Numbered from the stretch's first letter, positions 7,548-16,581 are shown. The stretch is DNA of 43,454 nucleotides from Pelagibacteraceae bacterium (GCA_008638015.1 VTPD01000008.1:1-43454), one strand, 5' to 3'. Notes: generated from the letters alone by a model not told the origin. Translations and numbers: made by a program.

Positions 7548-9147
7548 TTGTTTTTAATTTGCTTTTTTGAATTATGAACACAGTAAATAATGGCATAATT
7601 AAAGTTATGATCATAACAACAATCATTAATATTCCAAGTTCAGAATAATCTTGTTTAGTTACAATCATATTGGATATTTTATCTTTAACTTCTCTTGTAA
7701 TAATAAAAATTTCATTAAGATATTTGGTTAGTAAGGAACTCGCTGATAACGCTAAGTTTGTGAATGATGCAAATACAGCAAAAAAAGTTGCTTTTAAATG
7801 CGACGGTGCATTTTTTGCTATCCAAGCTAATAGAGGGATCATAGACACTTGCCCCAATGGAGATTCAACAGCGGTATTAATGATAGCTATAAACTTTGCA
7901 TCAACTATTCCATTGGTAGCAGATGCGGTCCAATGATGTATGCCGTAATACATTCCAATACTTGGCAAAAGCAAAACTGATCCGGCCACAGAAAGAACAA
8001 TAATAATTTTTGAAATTGAATTTTTTGCCATAAACTCTCTAAAGAAAAGGATTCCTAGTAATGTTAAAAGAGCACTAATTAAGGCTAATAATGATAAAAA
8101 TTGTTGATCAAAACCTAAAATATCAATTTCAAACCAGCCGTTGCCTGGCCCAATATTTGGCACTGCTCTAAAAGCAAAAATTGCAATTGCAGTCCCAATA
8201 ACTGTATTTTTCATCTGCAAAGGCATTTCTTTAATTAAATTTTTCATTAAAAAAATAATGATTGTCATCGATCCAAAGAAGATAATTTCTTGTGCAAACT
8301 TAATTTTGGAAGTTCCTATTCCAACCGTAAAAATAACGAAAATTAAACTTCCGCCCAGGATCCACCAATTAGGTTTAGTTATAACAGTTTTATTGTTAGC
8401 TGAGAAATTGTTGGAATTTTTTAAATAACTTGCCAGCATAATTCCCGACAAGGAAATAAAGGGTATGATAAGTGCATATAAATAAATATTTCCATAAATA
8501 GTAATTTTTTCAGCTTCAGTTAAATTCGCAATATTTGAAAACATAATTACATTTGCAAGAGATACCAAAACTGTACCACCAATAATTGAAAATCTTCCTA
8601 AAGTTTGCATTGTAGTGTGCATACTTTTTATTATTTGAGGAGAAAATACCTGGCCGTCTGCGTTTTTAATTGGGATAGCTTCAACAGTCATTGCATCAGC
8701 CACAACATCTTGAATGACATAACCGACTGGAGCAAGAATTGAACTAATAACAAACCATGTTTCAACAGAAACAAAAGTTGCCATATATTTTGTATGAACA
8801 ATAAGTCCATACATAATCAATAAACTTAAACTAATTAAAGCAGCACCTACAACAACTAAATAATTTTTTTTATTCCAAATTAAATCTACTAGATGACCAA
8901 GCGGCATTTTAAGTGCCCAAGGAATTCCTGTCCAAAAACCAAGACCCGCCAAAAAAGCGGCAGATAAGTTGAGATAGTCTTTAACGAAAAAAATGCCAAC
9001 TATTCCTGTCAATCCAGATATACCAGCGGCAAGATAAACCATTAGCGGTGGTAGGTAGCTCCACCTAAACTCTTTTGCGATACTAATAAAAGGAGTAAAA
9101 AGTATTTCTTTAGCTTTTTGGATCAATTCAATTTTTAATTGTTTCAA
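7540..9147 (-). CDS. MFS transporter, BT1 (folate/biopterin)-like
   Basis: 535 residues with about 12-14 hydrophobic segments. The N-terminal part, GIPWALKMPLGHLVDLIW followed by a charged loop, resembles the BT1 folate-biopterin transporter subgroup of the major facilitator superfamily, where this loop holds a P/W-K-P-x-x-G-x-x-x-D pattern. Substrate cannot be assigned. It overlaps the zinc-ribbon gene by 20 bases and the NlpC gene by 8, so all are one transcript. Linkage to a peptidoglycan peptidase leaves open a muropeptide or peptide substrate; confidence is good for MFS and moderate for the subgroup. Confidence 0.75.
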   Translation of the reverse strand: MKQLKIELIQKAKEILFTPFISIAKEFRWSYLPPLMVYLAAGISGLTGIVGIFFVKDYLNLSAAFLAGLGFWTGIPWALKMPLGHLVDLIWNKKNYLVVVGAALISLSLLIMYGLIVHTKYMATFVSVETWFVISSILAPVGYVIQDVVADAMTVEAIPIKNADGQVFSPQIIKSMHTTMQTLGRFSIIGGTVLVSLANVIMFSNIANLTEAEKITIYGNIYLYALIIPFISLSGIMLASYLKNSNNFSANNKTVITKPNWWILGGSLIFVIFTVGIGTSKIKFAQEIIFFGSMTIIIFLMKNLIKEMPLQMKNTVIGTAIAIFAFRAVPNIGPGNGWFEIDILGFDQQFLSLLALISALLTLLGILFFREFMAKNSISKIIIVLSVAGSVLLLPSIGMYYGIHHWTASATNGIVDAKFIAIINTAVESPLGQVSMIPLLAWIAKNAPSHLKATFFAVFASFTNLALSASSLLTKYLNEIFIITREVKDKISNMIVTKQDYSELGILMIVVMIITLIMPLFTVFIIQKSKLKTNE

Positions 9148-9514
9148 TTAGCCAATTAACATTCTGACTAATTATTTCTTTCAATATATCGCTAGCTTCA
9201 AAAAAACCAAAAAAGAATGGAAATTTTTGCAAGACAAGTTCTTTATTGGAATAAATACTTATTAATAAAATAATGATAAAAAAAATAAAACTTAAAAGCG
9301 TTGTGTAATTTTTTTTTTTAACTGAATTTTTTTTCTTTTCTTTAGGTATTAAAATTTCTTCCGAAGGATTTAAATCTTTTAGTGGTTCCATGTTTTGATA
9401 AAGCCATTCTTCATCACAAAATCCACATCGCACCATCCTCCCTTCTTCTGGTATTTCTAGATTAGGAATATCAAATTTATATTTTTGGCATTTGCACTCA
9501 ACGATCATGATCAA
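9128..9514 (-). CDS. Zinc-ribbon (MJ0042-type) single-pass membrane protein
   Basis: 128 residues. The N-terminal region has a Cys pattern CKCQKYKF ... VRCGFCDEEW of the MJ0042/zinc-ribbon_5 domain, often found at the N terminus of alphaproteobacterial proteins near ftsE/ftsX. A charged linker is followed by one membrane segment (LLSFIFFIIILLISIY, about residues 73-93) and a short C-terminal domain. The first pair is C-x-C, not the usual C-x-x-C. First gene of the four-gene minus-strand operon. The 5' end is ambiguous between two methionines (MIMI). Function unknown. Confidence 0.7.
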   Translation of the reverse strand: MIMIVECKCQKYKFDIPNLEIPEEGRMVRCGFCDEEWLYQNMEPLKDLNPSEEILIPKEKKKNSVKKKNYTTLLSFIFFIIILLISIYSNKELVLQKFPFFFGFFEASDILKEIISQNVNWLIETIKN

Positions 9515-9593
9515 TGAAGATAAAGATTAAAATAAAATAATCAATTGTATTTAAAATTATACTTGTGCTCCATTGTGAAATAGTATTTAACAG

Positions 9594-9667
9594 TTTCAGT
9601 TCGGGGGTGCGGTAACGCTGAGATTATACTCTTAGAACCTGATGTTTAATTACAACGTAGGGAGAAC
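9594..9667 (+). promoter_or_regulatory. TPP riboswitch (THI element)
   Basis: The conserved blocks of the thiamine pyrophosphate aptamer are present in order: CGGGGGTGCGGTAACGCTGAGA (written in two halves: GGGGGTGC and GCTGAGA), a short P3 with GAGA..ACTC, GAACCTGAT, and the 3' block CGTAGGGAG. P3 and the P4 stem (GTT...AAC) are very short, making a compact version. The 3' conserved block contains the ribosome-binding site (AGGGAGA, 9659-9665) of the next gene, so ligand binding probably blocks translation initiation. Confidence 0.93.
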
Positions 9668-9668
9668 A

Positions 9669-10346
9669 ATGAAAACAAAATCAATCAATATTTTATTATC
9701 TTTTTTAATCTTTTTTAGCCATGTGGAGTCTGCTTTGGCTAAGCCCATCAAGCTGTCTGAGGATATGGAACTTAGTTTTAACGGGGGCTATATGAGCAGA
9801 TATGTTTATAGGGGTTTAGACCAGAATAAAGATAGAAGCACGGCCTATGTTGGTGCCGATCTATCTTTGCCAATGGGTGTTTACATTGGAACCTGGGCAG
9901 CTGAAGTAAATCAGGCAACTGCAACTGAAGAAATAGATATCTATTTTGGTATAAATCAATCCGTAAAAGATTTTAATTTTGATATTTCTTATTTAGAGGC
10001 AAGATATCCTGGTGAGAGACAGTCTTTAAATGCTGCAGAATATAATTTTAAAATTAATTATCAGCCGCAAATGAAACCTTTTAGTTTTGGATATTATCTG
10101 GCAATAGAAGATACCGGCAATGCAGTAGGTAGTGATTATAAAGAGTTTAATATTGCTTATGATTTTAAATTATTTAATTTTTTTACCTCTTACGGTGATT
10201 GGGACGCAATCAATAAAGTTAAAACATTTGAAATTTCTAAAAGCTTTTCATTATTTGATTTATCAATATCAAGAATAATGACTGATAATGTGGGTGCAAC
10301 CGCAGATGAAACATTCAATATAATTACCCTAAGTAAAAATTTTTAA
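9669..10346 (+). CDS. TorF-type (TIGR02001) outer-membrane porin, riboswitch-controlled
   Basis: 225 residues from ATG 9669. An in-frame ATG at 9642 lies inside the riboswitch aptamer and is rejected; ATG 9669 sits 4 bases after AGGGAGA and begins a clean signal peptide (residues 1-24, ending SALA). The mature part begins with a beta-strand pattern (LSFNGGYMSRYVYRGL) and has alternating amphipathic strands up to a C-terminal aromatic residue (LSKNF), the usual signal for outer-membrane barrels. It matches the TIGR02001/TorF family, which is described only as conserved or putative porin. Its place under a TPP riboswitch suggests outer-membrane passage of a thiamine precursor (inference). Confidence 0.82.
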   Translation: MKTKSINILLSFLIFFSHVESALAKPIKLSEDMELSFNGGYMSRYVYRGLDQNKDRSTAYVGADLSLPMGVYIGTWAAEVNQATATEEIDIYFGINQSVKDFNFDISYLEARYPGERQSLNAAEYNFKINYQPQMKPFSFGYYLAIEDTGNAVGSDYKEFNIAYDFKLFNFFTSYGDWDAINKVKTFEISKSFSLFDLSISRIMTDNVGATADETFNIITLSKNF

Positions 10347-10359
10347 ATAGGGAGGACTA

Positions 10360-11838
10360 GTGATTTTTGATTTATATAATTTTATTTTATTAGGTATTTG
10401 TCTGTTTTTTGTAATTTTTGGCTTAGTATTTTCTAAGAATGAAAAATCAATTTCTTCATATTTAAATGCAGGCCGCTCCATTCGATCTAAGTCTTTAACA
10501 GCATCGATTGTTGCCTCTTGTTTTGGCGTATGGATTTTAATAGGGCCTTCAGAAGCAGCAACATGGGGAGGGATAGGAGCGGTAGTAGGTTATGCGCTTG
10601 GTCAAGCATGTCCATATCTTGCCATGAATATTTTAGGCAAAAGATTGAGATCTATTATGCCTCAAGGCAATAGCTTAACGCAGTTTGTATTTGCCCGCTA
10701 TGGCAAAACTATGTTGCAAGTCATTTTACTACTATCCCTTTTTTATATGTTTATTTATTTGTGTGCTGAAGTAACGGCAATTGCAAAAGTAGTTCAATTA
10801 ATTTCTGGCACAGACTTATGGAAAACTTCTCTTATTATTTTAGTATCCACTTTAATTTATACTTTAAAAGGTGGGTTAAGGATTTCTATTCTAACAGATA
10901 AATTTCAATTTATTATTATTTCAATTTTTTTAATTTTGATTTTTTACTATTTATTTTTGTCAGGAAATATAAATATTGATATTAATTTAATAACATCGAA
11001 AGCCAGCACATTAATTGATCCAAAATATTTTTACGGATACACAGCTGGAATAACTTTTTTCATTGCTGTTTTTGCTACCAATTTATTTGATCAAGGGGTA
11101 TGGCAAAGAGTGTTTGCTGCTAAATCAATGGATGATGTAGAAAAAGGTTTTAAAAACTCTTTTTTTATTGTTTTACCGGTTATTTTGCTTCTTGGTTTCT
11201 GCGGAATTGTTGCTGTATCGTTAGATCAAGCAAAAGATCCAAGTACAATTATTTTTTCATTATTGTTATCTAGTGGTGGGATGATGTTTGCTATTGCTAT
11301 TTTAATTTTAGCTTTAACATTGGTCATTAGTAGCATGGATACATTAATTAATGCCATTTCAAGCTTAATTATTATTGATGGAAAAAAAATATTTAACTCC
11401 GGATCTAAATTGAATTATTTGAATTTTTCTAAATTATTTATCATTATACTTTCGGTTCTTGTTTTTTTCATAGCTTCCAAAGGATTGAGTGTTTTGTATA
11501 TGTTTTTATTAGCAGATTTATTATGCTGCGCAGCTGCGTTTCCGGTTTTTTATGGAATGTTTAAACAGGATATCAATGGTAAAATCGCCTTATTATCTGT
11601 TATTGCAGGATTAGTTGGTGGTTTATTATTTTTTCCTAATTTAACGTTCGAAAAAAGTATTTTAATTGGAGTTTTATTCGATGCATCTTTGTTTCCATCT
11701 TGGATCTCAACTGCATTATTATTTTGGTCTTTTGTTGTTGCAACTATTTTGCCAATAATAACAACTTTAATTTTACGCAAACCAAGTATCCAATTTAGCT
11801 TTGTAAGAATAAAACAAATTATTTTAGATATTAAGTAA
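10360..11838 (+). CDS. Sodium:solute symporter, ThiV-like thiamine-precursor transporter
   Basis: 492 residues, about 13 membrane segments, of the sodium:solute symporter (SSS) family. Visible features are AGRSIRSKSLTASIVASCFG in TM2 and WGGIGAVVGYALGQ. The start is GTG 10360, preceded by AGGGAGGA (10349-10356), 13 bases after the porin stop. In SAR11, an SSS transporter under a TPP riboswitch (ThiV) is proposed to import the pyrimidine HMP; family and regulation are the same here, so HMP or a related pyrimidine is the likely substrate. TenA follows directly (its ATG starts on the base after this stop). Confidence 0.85.
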   Translation: MIFDLYNFILLGICLFFVIFGLVFSKNEKSISSYLNAGRSIRSKSLTASIVASCFGVWILIGPSEAATWGGIGAVVGYALGQACPYLAMNILGKRLRSIMPQGNSLTQFVFARYGKTMLQVILLLSLFYMFIYLCAEVTAIAKVVQLISGTDLWKTSLIILVSTLIYTLKGGLRISILTDKFQFIIISIFLILIFYYLFLSGNINIDINLITSKASTLIDPKYFYGYTAGITFFIAVFATNLFDQGVWQRVFAAKSMDDVEKGFKNSFFIVLPVILLLGFCGIVAVSLDQAKDPSTIIFSLLLSSGGMMFAIAILILALTLVISSMDTLINAISSLIIIDGKKIFNSGSKLNYLNFSKLFIIILSVLVFFIASKGLSVLYMFLLADLLCCAAAFPVFYGMFKQDINGKIALLSVIAGLVGGLLFFPNLTFEKSILIGVLFDASLFPSWISTALLFWSFVVATILPIITTLILRKPSIQFSFVRIKQIILDIK

Positions 11839-12507
11839 ATGAGCATCTACGATAGCAAAAGTTTATTTTGTTTACTAAAAAAAAATTGCCCCAAAGAGTG
11901 GAGTAATTACACAAAGCATCAATTTTTAGTTTCTTTAGCAAATAACACATTGCCATTAAAAGCTTTTAAAAAATATTTAATACAAGATTATTTTTTCTTA
12001 ATTAAATTTATCAAAATATTAGCTTTGGGTTGTGTAAAATCTCAAAACAATAACGATTTAATGCGTTGTATCGATTTTATATTTGCAATTAAAAATGAAC
12101 TGAAGCTTCATGTCCTCTATTGTAAAAAATGGAAAATTTCACAAAAAACGCTTCTGAAAACACCTGAATTAATTGAAACTAAAAAATATACAAATTATGT
12201 TATGGCAGTTGGAAACAAAGGAGATATTCTAGATTTATTTACTGCTTTAAGTCCCTGCATTATCGGTTATGGGGAGATAGGGTATGAACTTAAGAAAAAA
12301 AAATTACATAAAAATTCTTATAATTCATGGATTGATACTTATGCTTCCAAAGAATATCAGGATGTTGCCAAAGAAAATATTTTATATTTAGATAGTTTAT
12401 TCAGCAAAATTAAAAATAAAAAAAATAAACTCAAAAAACTAAAAAAAATATTTAAAAAAGCCACTGAATTAGAGTCTGATTTTTGGAGCATGTCCTTAAA
12501 AGATTAG
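11839..12507 (+). CDS. tenA: TenA/thiaminase-II family protein
   Basis: 222 residues, all-helical TenA/THI-4 fold. Key residues can be matched to Bacillus TenA: Asp50 in IQDYFFL, catalytic Cys140 in ALSPCIIGYGEIG, and a C-terminal Glu (210/212) just before FW in ATELESDFW. TenA hydrolyses aminopyrimidine breakdown products of thiamine to HMP, feeding salvage. Many cysteines (10 or so) and a high lysine content are noted. It abuts the symporter stop with no gap, so is translated from the same transcript and controlled by the riboswitch. Confidence 0.88.
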   Translation: MSIYDSKSLFCLLKKNCPKEWSNYTKHQFLVSLANNTLPLKAFKKYLIQDYFFLIKFIKILALGCVKSQNNNDLMRCIDFIFAIKNELKLHVLYCKKWKISQKTLLKTPELIETKKYTNYVMAVGNKGDILDLFTALSPCIIGYGEIGYELKKKKLHKNSYNSWIDTYASKEYQDVAKENILYLDSLFSKIKNKKNKLKKLKKIFKKATELESDFWSMSLKD

Positions 12508-12528
12508 CTATAATTTGATTTTTTTGAC

Positions 12529-13281
12529 ATGGATATTATCGGTTTTAATTTTACCTTTTTTATAGTTTTATTTATTTTTTTTATAGGGGGTGTCGTTAAA
12601 GGAACTATTGGAGTTGGCTTGCCAACTATTACGCTGGTATTATTATCATTTATTTTTGATATAAAAGACTCTATCTCTTTTATTTTAATACCCATCATTT
12701 TTTCAAATTTTATCCAATTAATGGATGGAAAAAATTTATTCGCTATTGCAAGACAAACAAAATATTTTTTAATTAGTTCAATTATATTAATCGTTCCTGG
12801 TTTTTTTTTATTAACCATTTTAGATTCTAAGATTATTTTATTAATTTTAGCTATTTTACTAATTAGTAATTCTTTATTAGTTGCAGCTAAAAAAATCATT
12901 ACGCTTAAAGATTATAATGGTTTCTGGACGCAGGCTCTGGTTGGATCCTTAAATGGTTTGGCAACAGGAGTATCTAGTATTTATACAATGCCAATGATTT
13001 TTTTAATTCAGTCGCTTCAATTTGAAAAGGATAAGCTAATTCAATTTATGGGCTTAACTTTTTTCTTATATTCTTTGGTGCAATTAACATTATTTGCAAG
13101 TTTTGATATGATGAATGAAAAAGCTTTATTATTTTCCTCTCTTGCTTGTATCCCTATTCTCATTGGACTTTTTGTAGGAAGATTTTTACGAAAAATAGTA
13201 AGTGAAAATTTATTTAAACTGTTATTTAATTATATGCTTTTATTAATGGGCTTGGTGATTTTAGTAAAAAATATAGTTTAA
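12529..13281 (+). CDS. TauE/SafE-family permease
   Basis: 250 residues with about 8 membrane segments and the family's repeated GxxxGxxGVGLPT element near residues 19-31 (GGVVKGTIGVGLPT) and GLATGVSSIYTMP in the second half. Family members export sulfite, sulfoacetate or other small organic anions. It is 21 bases downstream of tenA on the same strand. No Shine-Dalgarno is visible; a perfect TATAAT lies at 12509-12514, so it may have its own near-leaderless transcript. A role in thiamine metabolism is inferred only from position. Confidence 0.85.
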   Translation: MDIIGFNFTFFIVLFIFFIGGVVKGTIGVGLPTITLVLLSFIFDIKDSISFILIPIIFSNFIQLMDGKNLFAIARQTKYFLISSIILIVPGFFLLTILDSKIILLILAILLISNSLLVAAKKIITLKDYNGFWTQALVGSLNGLATGVSSIYTMPMIFLIQSLQFEKDKLIQFMGLTFFLYSLVQLTLFASFDMMNEKALLFSSLACIPILIGLFVGRFLRKIVSENLFKLLFNYMLLLMGLVILVKNIV

Positions 13282-13282
13282 T

Positions 13283-13663
13283 TTATTTTTTCTTAGCAAT
13301 CTTATCTCTGTAGGCTTTTTGTTCAGCAGGAGTTACTTCTCCATCTTTGTTACTATCCATTGCCATTAAAAGCTTTTTTTCTTCCTCAGGCGTAATCTTT
13401 CCATCTTTGTTTTCATCCATGAGTTTGAGTAAGGCTTGACGTTCTGCTCTTGCTTTTTTTACTTTTGCAACAAAAGCCTTTTCTTCTTCTGCTGTCATTT
13501 TTCCATCTTTGTTAGTATCAATTTGATCAAACCGTTGCTCAAGTTGTTTCAAATTTCTTTCAATGAATTCTTTTTTAGTGATAAATTTTGCTTCATGTTT
13601 ATCTGCAACTGCAAAAGACGAACTAGCAAATAACATAATGATAACAGGAAATATTTTTTTCAT
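13283..13663 (-). CDS. Exported protein with three EF-hands
   Basis: 126 residues from ATG 13663; a TTG three codons upstream also opens the frame but the ATG gives a standard signal peptide (KKIFPVIIMLFASSSFAVA). Three canonical 12-residue calcium loops follow: DTNKDGKMTAEE, DENKDGKITPEE and DSNKDGEVTPAE, all with the expected oxygen ligands at 1, 3, 5, 9 and 12. Probably a periplasmic Ca2+-binding protein. It shares the RFD-x-x-DT-x-K-x-G core with the single-EF-hand gene at 40841. Downstream of AmpG (39-base gap), possibly the same transcript; tail-to-tail with the TauE gene, one base apart. Confidence 0.85.
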   Translation of the reverse strand: MKKIFPVIIMLFASSSFAVADKHEAKFITKKEFIERNLKQLEQRFDQIDTNKDGKMTAEEEKAFVAKVKKARAERQALLKLMDENKDGKITPEEEKKLLMAMDSNKDGEVTPAEQKAYRDKIAKKK

Positions 13664-13702
13664 ATATTTCAATTATCATCAAGAGAAAGAGATGTAAAAT
13701 TT

Positions 13703-15175
13703 TTAATTATTTTTTTTTAAAGAAATGTTTTTTATAAAAAATATTAAAAATATTACTGGCACTCCCAAAATAGCTGTTAGAATAAAGAAAAAAGGATAAC
13801 CAATCATATCAACCATGCTACCAGCGTATCCAGCAATTAATTTAGGTAGAAACAACATTATTGAGCTAAACAGAGCATATTGAGTTGCAGTAAATTTAAT
13901 GGAGGTAAGGGAAGATAGGTACACGATAAATGAAGCTCCAGCAAAGCCACTGGCAATATTATCAAATGTTATGACAGCAATTAAAAATGTAATATTAGTT
14001 TCACTAATTGCAAGCCAAGCAAATAAAATATTACTACCCGCTGCTATAATCGCTCCGACTATCAAACTCGGTATCACTCCTTTGTGTACGGAATAAAGTC
14101 CACCAATGAATCCACCAAGAATAGTTGCAAATAAACCAAAAAATTTTGAATACGTGGCAATTTCTTCTATTCGATATCCTTTTTCTAAATAAAAAATATT
14201 AGCCATTACTCCCATTACAATATCTGCAATTCTATAAAGACCAATCAAAAGTAAAATAAAAATAGCAACTTTTTTATAACGATAAAAAAAATCTTTAATG
14301 GGCAAAATGTAAGCAATAGAAAATTTATCGTAGGAGATAAATTTAATTTTAGTAAAAAAATTTAAAACAAGAATGGATAAACCAAAAGATAATATAATTT
14401 GAATAGTTGATCCTAAAGTATTTAATAATAAGCTTTTTTGAACAAAAATTGTGGGAAAATAAGTAAGAGAAAGAAAAAATGCTATTACCGATATGATTAA
14501 AGCAATTAAGAAATTAAACTGAAAAGAGGAATGCTGATCTTTGTTTTTTTTAATAGGTTCATTCGCAAATAAAGTTGCACAAACACCAATTAGCATCAGG
14601 CATGACATGATTTGATATACATTTTTCCATGTATCAACATTATATTGTTCTGCACCAAAGTAGGACGCTAACCAAAGACTACCAGCCCCAGAAGTAATCA
14701 TGGCAACACGATAACCAGCCAAATACATCGATGATAAAGCTCCTTGGTTTTTAATAGATGCCGATTCAATACGGTAAGCATCAATTACAATATCTTGAGT
14801 AGCACTTGCGAATGCGATGCAAACAATTCCAATTGCAGTATAATATAAATTTTTAGATGGATCGGTAAGTGATGTGAAAATTAAAAAAATAATTATTAAT
14901 ATTTGTGAAATGAGCAACCAGCTTTTTCGGTGACCTATTTTAGACAGGAACGGAAGTTTGTATTGATCAATTAAAGGTGTCCAAATAAATTTAAATGAAT
15001 AAGCAAAACCAGCCCAGCTAAATAAAGTAACTGTACTTCTTTCTACACCAGCTTTGACAAGCCAAACGGATAGGGTTGAAAAAATTAAAAGCAAAGGCAA
15101 ACCTGCTGAAAAGCCTAATAAGCTCATATGCAAAGACTGTCTTGTAAGAAGAGGTTTAATATTAAAAATATTCAT
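13703..15175 (-). CDS. ampG: AmpG-family muropeptide permease (MFS)
   Basis: 490 residues, 12-14 membrane segments. The N-terminal stretch (LLGFSAGLPLLLIFSTLSVWL, then FKFIWTPLIDQY and GHRKSWLL) and ATQDIVIDAYRIE are AmpG hallmarks. AmpG imports anhydro-muropeptides from periplasm to cytoplasm for cell-wall recycling. With the NlpC/P60 peptidase at 6.8 kb it suggests partial recycling in this organism (inference). Between the cytochrome c gene (43-base gap) and the EF-hand gene on the same strand. Confidence 0.86.
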   Translation of the reverse strand: MNIFNIKPLLTRQSLHMSLLGFSAGLPLLLIFSTLSVWLVKAGVERSTVTLFSWAGFAYSFKFIWTPLIDQYKLPFLSKIGHRKSWLLISQILIIIFLIFTSLTDPSKNLYYTAIGIVCIAFASATQDIVIDAYRIESASIKNQGALSSMYLAGYRVAMITSGAGSLWLASYFGAEQYNVDTWKNVYQIMSCLMLIGVCATLFANEPIKKNKDQHSSFQFNFLIALIISVIAFFLSLTYFPTIFVQKSLLLNTLGSTIQIILSFGLSILVLNFFTKIKFISYDKFSIAYILPIKDFFYRYKKVAIFILLLIGLYRIADIVMGVMANIFYLEKGYRIEEIATYSKFFGLFATILGGFIGGLYSVHKGVIPSLIVGAIIAAGSNILFAWLAISETNITFLIAVITFDNIASGFAGASFIVYLSSLTSIKFTATQYALFSSIMLFLPKLIAGYAGSMVDMIGYPFFFILTAILGVPVIFLIFFIKNISLKKNN

Positions 15176-15218
15176 TAATCTAATAATGAAATTATATAAT
15201 AAAATTTTGCTTTAGGTA

Positions 15219-15761
15219 TTATTTTAAAGGTGCAGGACTATCGCTTTGGCTATTTAAGTAAGCAATAACATTAGCTCTATCGCTGTCTTTTCGTAAACCA
15301 GCAAAAGCCATTTTAGTTCCTTTTAAATATTTCATTGGATTATTAAGAAACCCATTTAATTCTTCGAAGGTCCAATTTTTTCCGTAGTTTTGCAAAGTGG
15401 ATGAATATTTAAATCCTTCATGACTACCAACTTTTCTGTTTACAACTCCCCACATTGCAGGACCAATTTTATTTGCTCCGCCTTTATCAACGCTATGACA
15501 GCCAGCACATTTTTTAAAAACATTTTTTCCGGCCTCAATATCAGCCGATGCTAAAAGAGGTGTAATTTTTGGGAGCTCTACTTCTACTTTTTTAACTTCC
15601 GTCGATGCAGTTTGAGCAACTTCAACACCTTCAATTTTGTATGCAGATTGTTTAGGTTTTTCGACATGAAATATAATATTTCCAATTTCTTTTACTCCAA
15701 TAACAAGAAGTATTGTAACTAGGACTGCTGCAGCAATTTTATTAAATTCAAAACTATCCAT
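15219..15761 (-). CDS. cycM: Membrane-anchored class I cytochrome c (CycM-like c552)
   Basis: 180 residues. An uncleaved N-terminal anchor (about residues 9-30) is followed by a linker and one class I heme domain with CAGCH (85-89), GPAMWGVVNRKVGS and distal ligand Met151 in GTKMAFAG. This layout matches alphaproteobacterial CycM/c552, which carries electrons from the bc1 complex to the aa3 oxidase on the periplasmic face. Divergent from kdsB, 91 bases away, as in other Alphaproteobacteria. Confidence 0.9.
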   Translation of the reverse strand: MDSFEFNKIAAAVLVTILLVIGVKEIGNIIFHVEKPKQSAYKIEGVEVAQTASTEVKKVEVELPKITPLLASADIEAGKNVFKKCAGCHSVDKGGANKIGPAMWGVVNRKVGSHEGFKYSSTLQNYGKNWTFEELNGFLNNPMKYLKGTKMAFAGLRKDSDRANVIAYLNSQSDSPAPLK

Positions 15762-15852
15762 TTGTAATAGGCGTAATTCATATAGTATTTTGAGATTGTT
15801 TTAGAGTATAAAATTAAGTTATTGATGTCGCAGTAATTCAAAATTTCTATTT

Positions 15853-16581
15853 ATGAAAAATATTAGCATTGTTATTCCTAGCCATTTACACGCAAAAAGA
15901 TTGCCAAATAAACCGCTATTACTAATCGATCAAGAACCTATGATTGTACATGTTTGGCGCCAAGCTAAAAAAAGCAATATCGCAGATGTTTGGGTTGCAA
16001 CTGCAGATCAGGCAATAGTGGAGGCAATTGAGAAAGTAGGGGGCAAAGCTATACTGACAAGCAAAGATCATAGTAATGGCTCTGATAGAATTTTTGAGGC
16101 AATTGAAACATTTAATGTTAAGCCAGATGTTATTATCAATGTGCAGGGGGACATGCCCCTGATCAACCCTGAGGCAATTAATTTACTAGCAGACTATATG
16201 CAAAATAATAATGCGCCCATGGCAACTTTAGCTAGTCAAATTTCAAATGAAGATATTACCAATCCTAATGTCGTTAAGGTACAAACTGCAGACAAATTAT
16301 CTTCTCACCATTTTCATGCTGCCATTAATTTTTATAGAAAACAAAACAATGAGCAAAAAAATATTTATCATCATGTAGGAATTTATGCATATCAATACAA
16401 TATCCTTAAACAATATGTTCATTTGCAGAAAACTAAAAATGAGTTAGAAAGAAGTTTAGAACAAATGAGAGCTTTAGATAATAATATTTCAATTCATGTA
16501 GGTTTTATATCGGATTATCCGCTAGGAGTTGATACCCAAGAAGATCTCGATAAAATTAGATTATTATATAATGAAAAATAA
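15853..16581 (+). CDS. kdsB: 3-deoxy-manno-octulosonate cytidylyltransferase
   Basis: 242 residues. N-terminal nucleotide-binding motif IVIPSHLHAKRLPNKPL, with KDHSNGSDRIFEA and INVQGDMPLI, are CMP-KDO synthetase signatures. It activates KDO with CTP for lipid A core assembly, so the organism makes KDO-containing lipopolysaccharide. No strong Shine-Dalgarno. Its last 11 bases overlap the pheA start, so the pair is translationally coupled. Confidence 0.95.
   Translation: MKNISIVIPSHLHAKRLPNKPLLLIDQEPMIVHVWRQAKKSNIADVWVATADQAIVEAIEKVGGKAILTSKDHSNGSDRIFEAIETFNVKPDVIINVQGDMPLINPEAINLLADYMQNNNAPMATLASQISNEDITNPNVVKVQTADKLSSHHFHAAINFYRKQNNEQKNIYHHVGIYAYQYNILKQYVHLQKTKNELERSLEQMRALDNNISIHVGFISDYPLGVDTQEDLDKIRLLYNEK

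Noticed and set aside
7670-8428. Plus-strand ORFs of 88 and 95 residues
   Set aside because: Antisense shadows of the MFS gene; no independent gene features.
9642-9668. Earlier in-frame ATG for the porin gene at 9642
   Set aside because: It lies inside the TPP aptamer and adds 9 residues ahead of a complete signal peptide; the ATG at 9669 has the ribosome site.
16529-16570. Longer prephenate dehydratase start at 16529
   Set aside because: It adds residues inside kdsB and the family normally begins at the ATG 16571.
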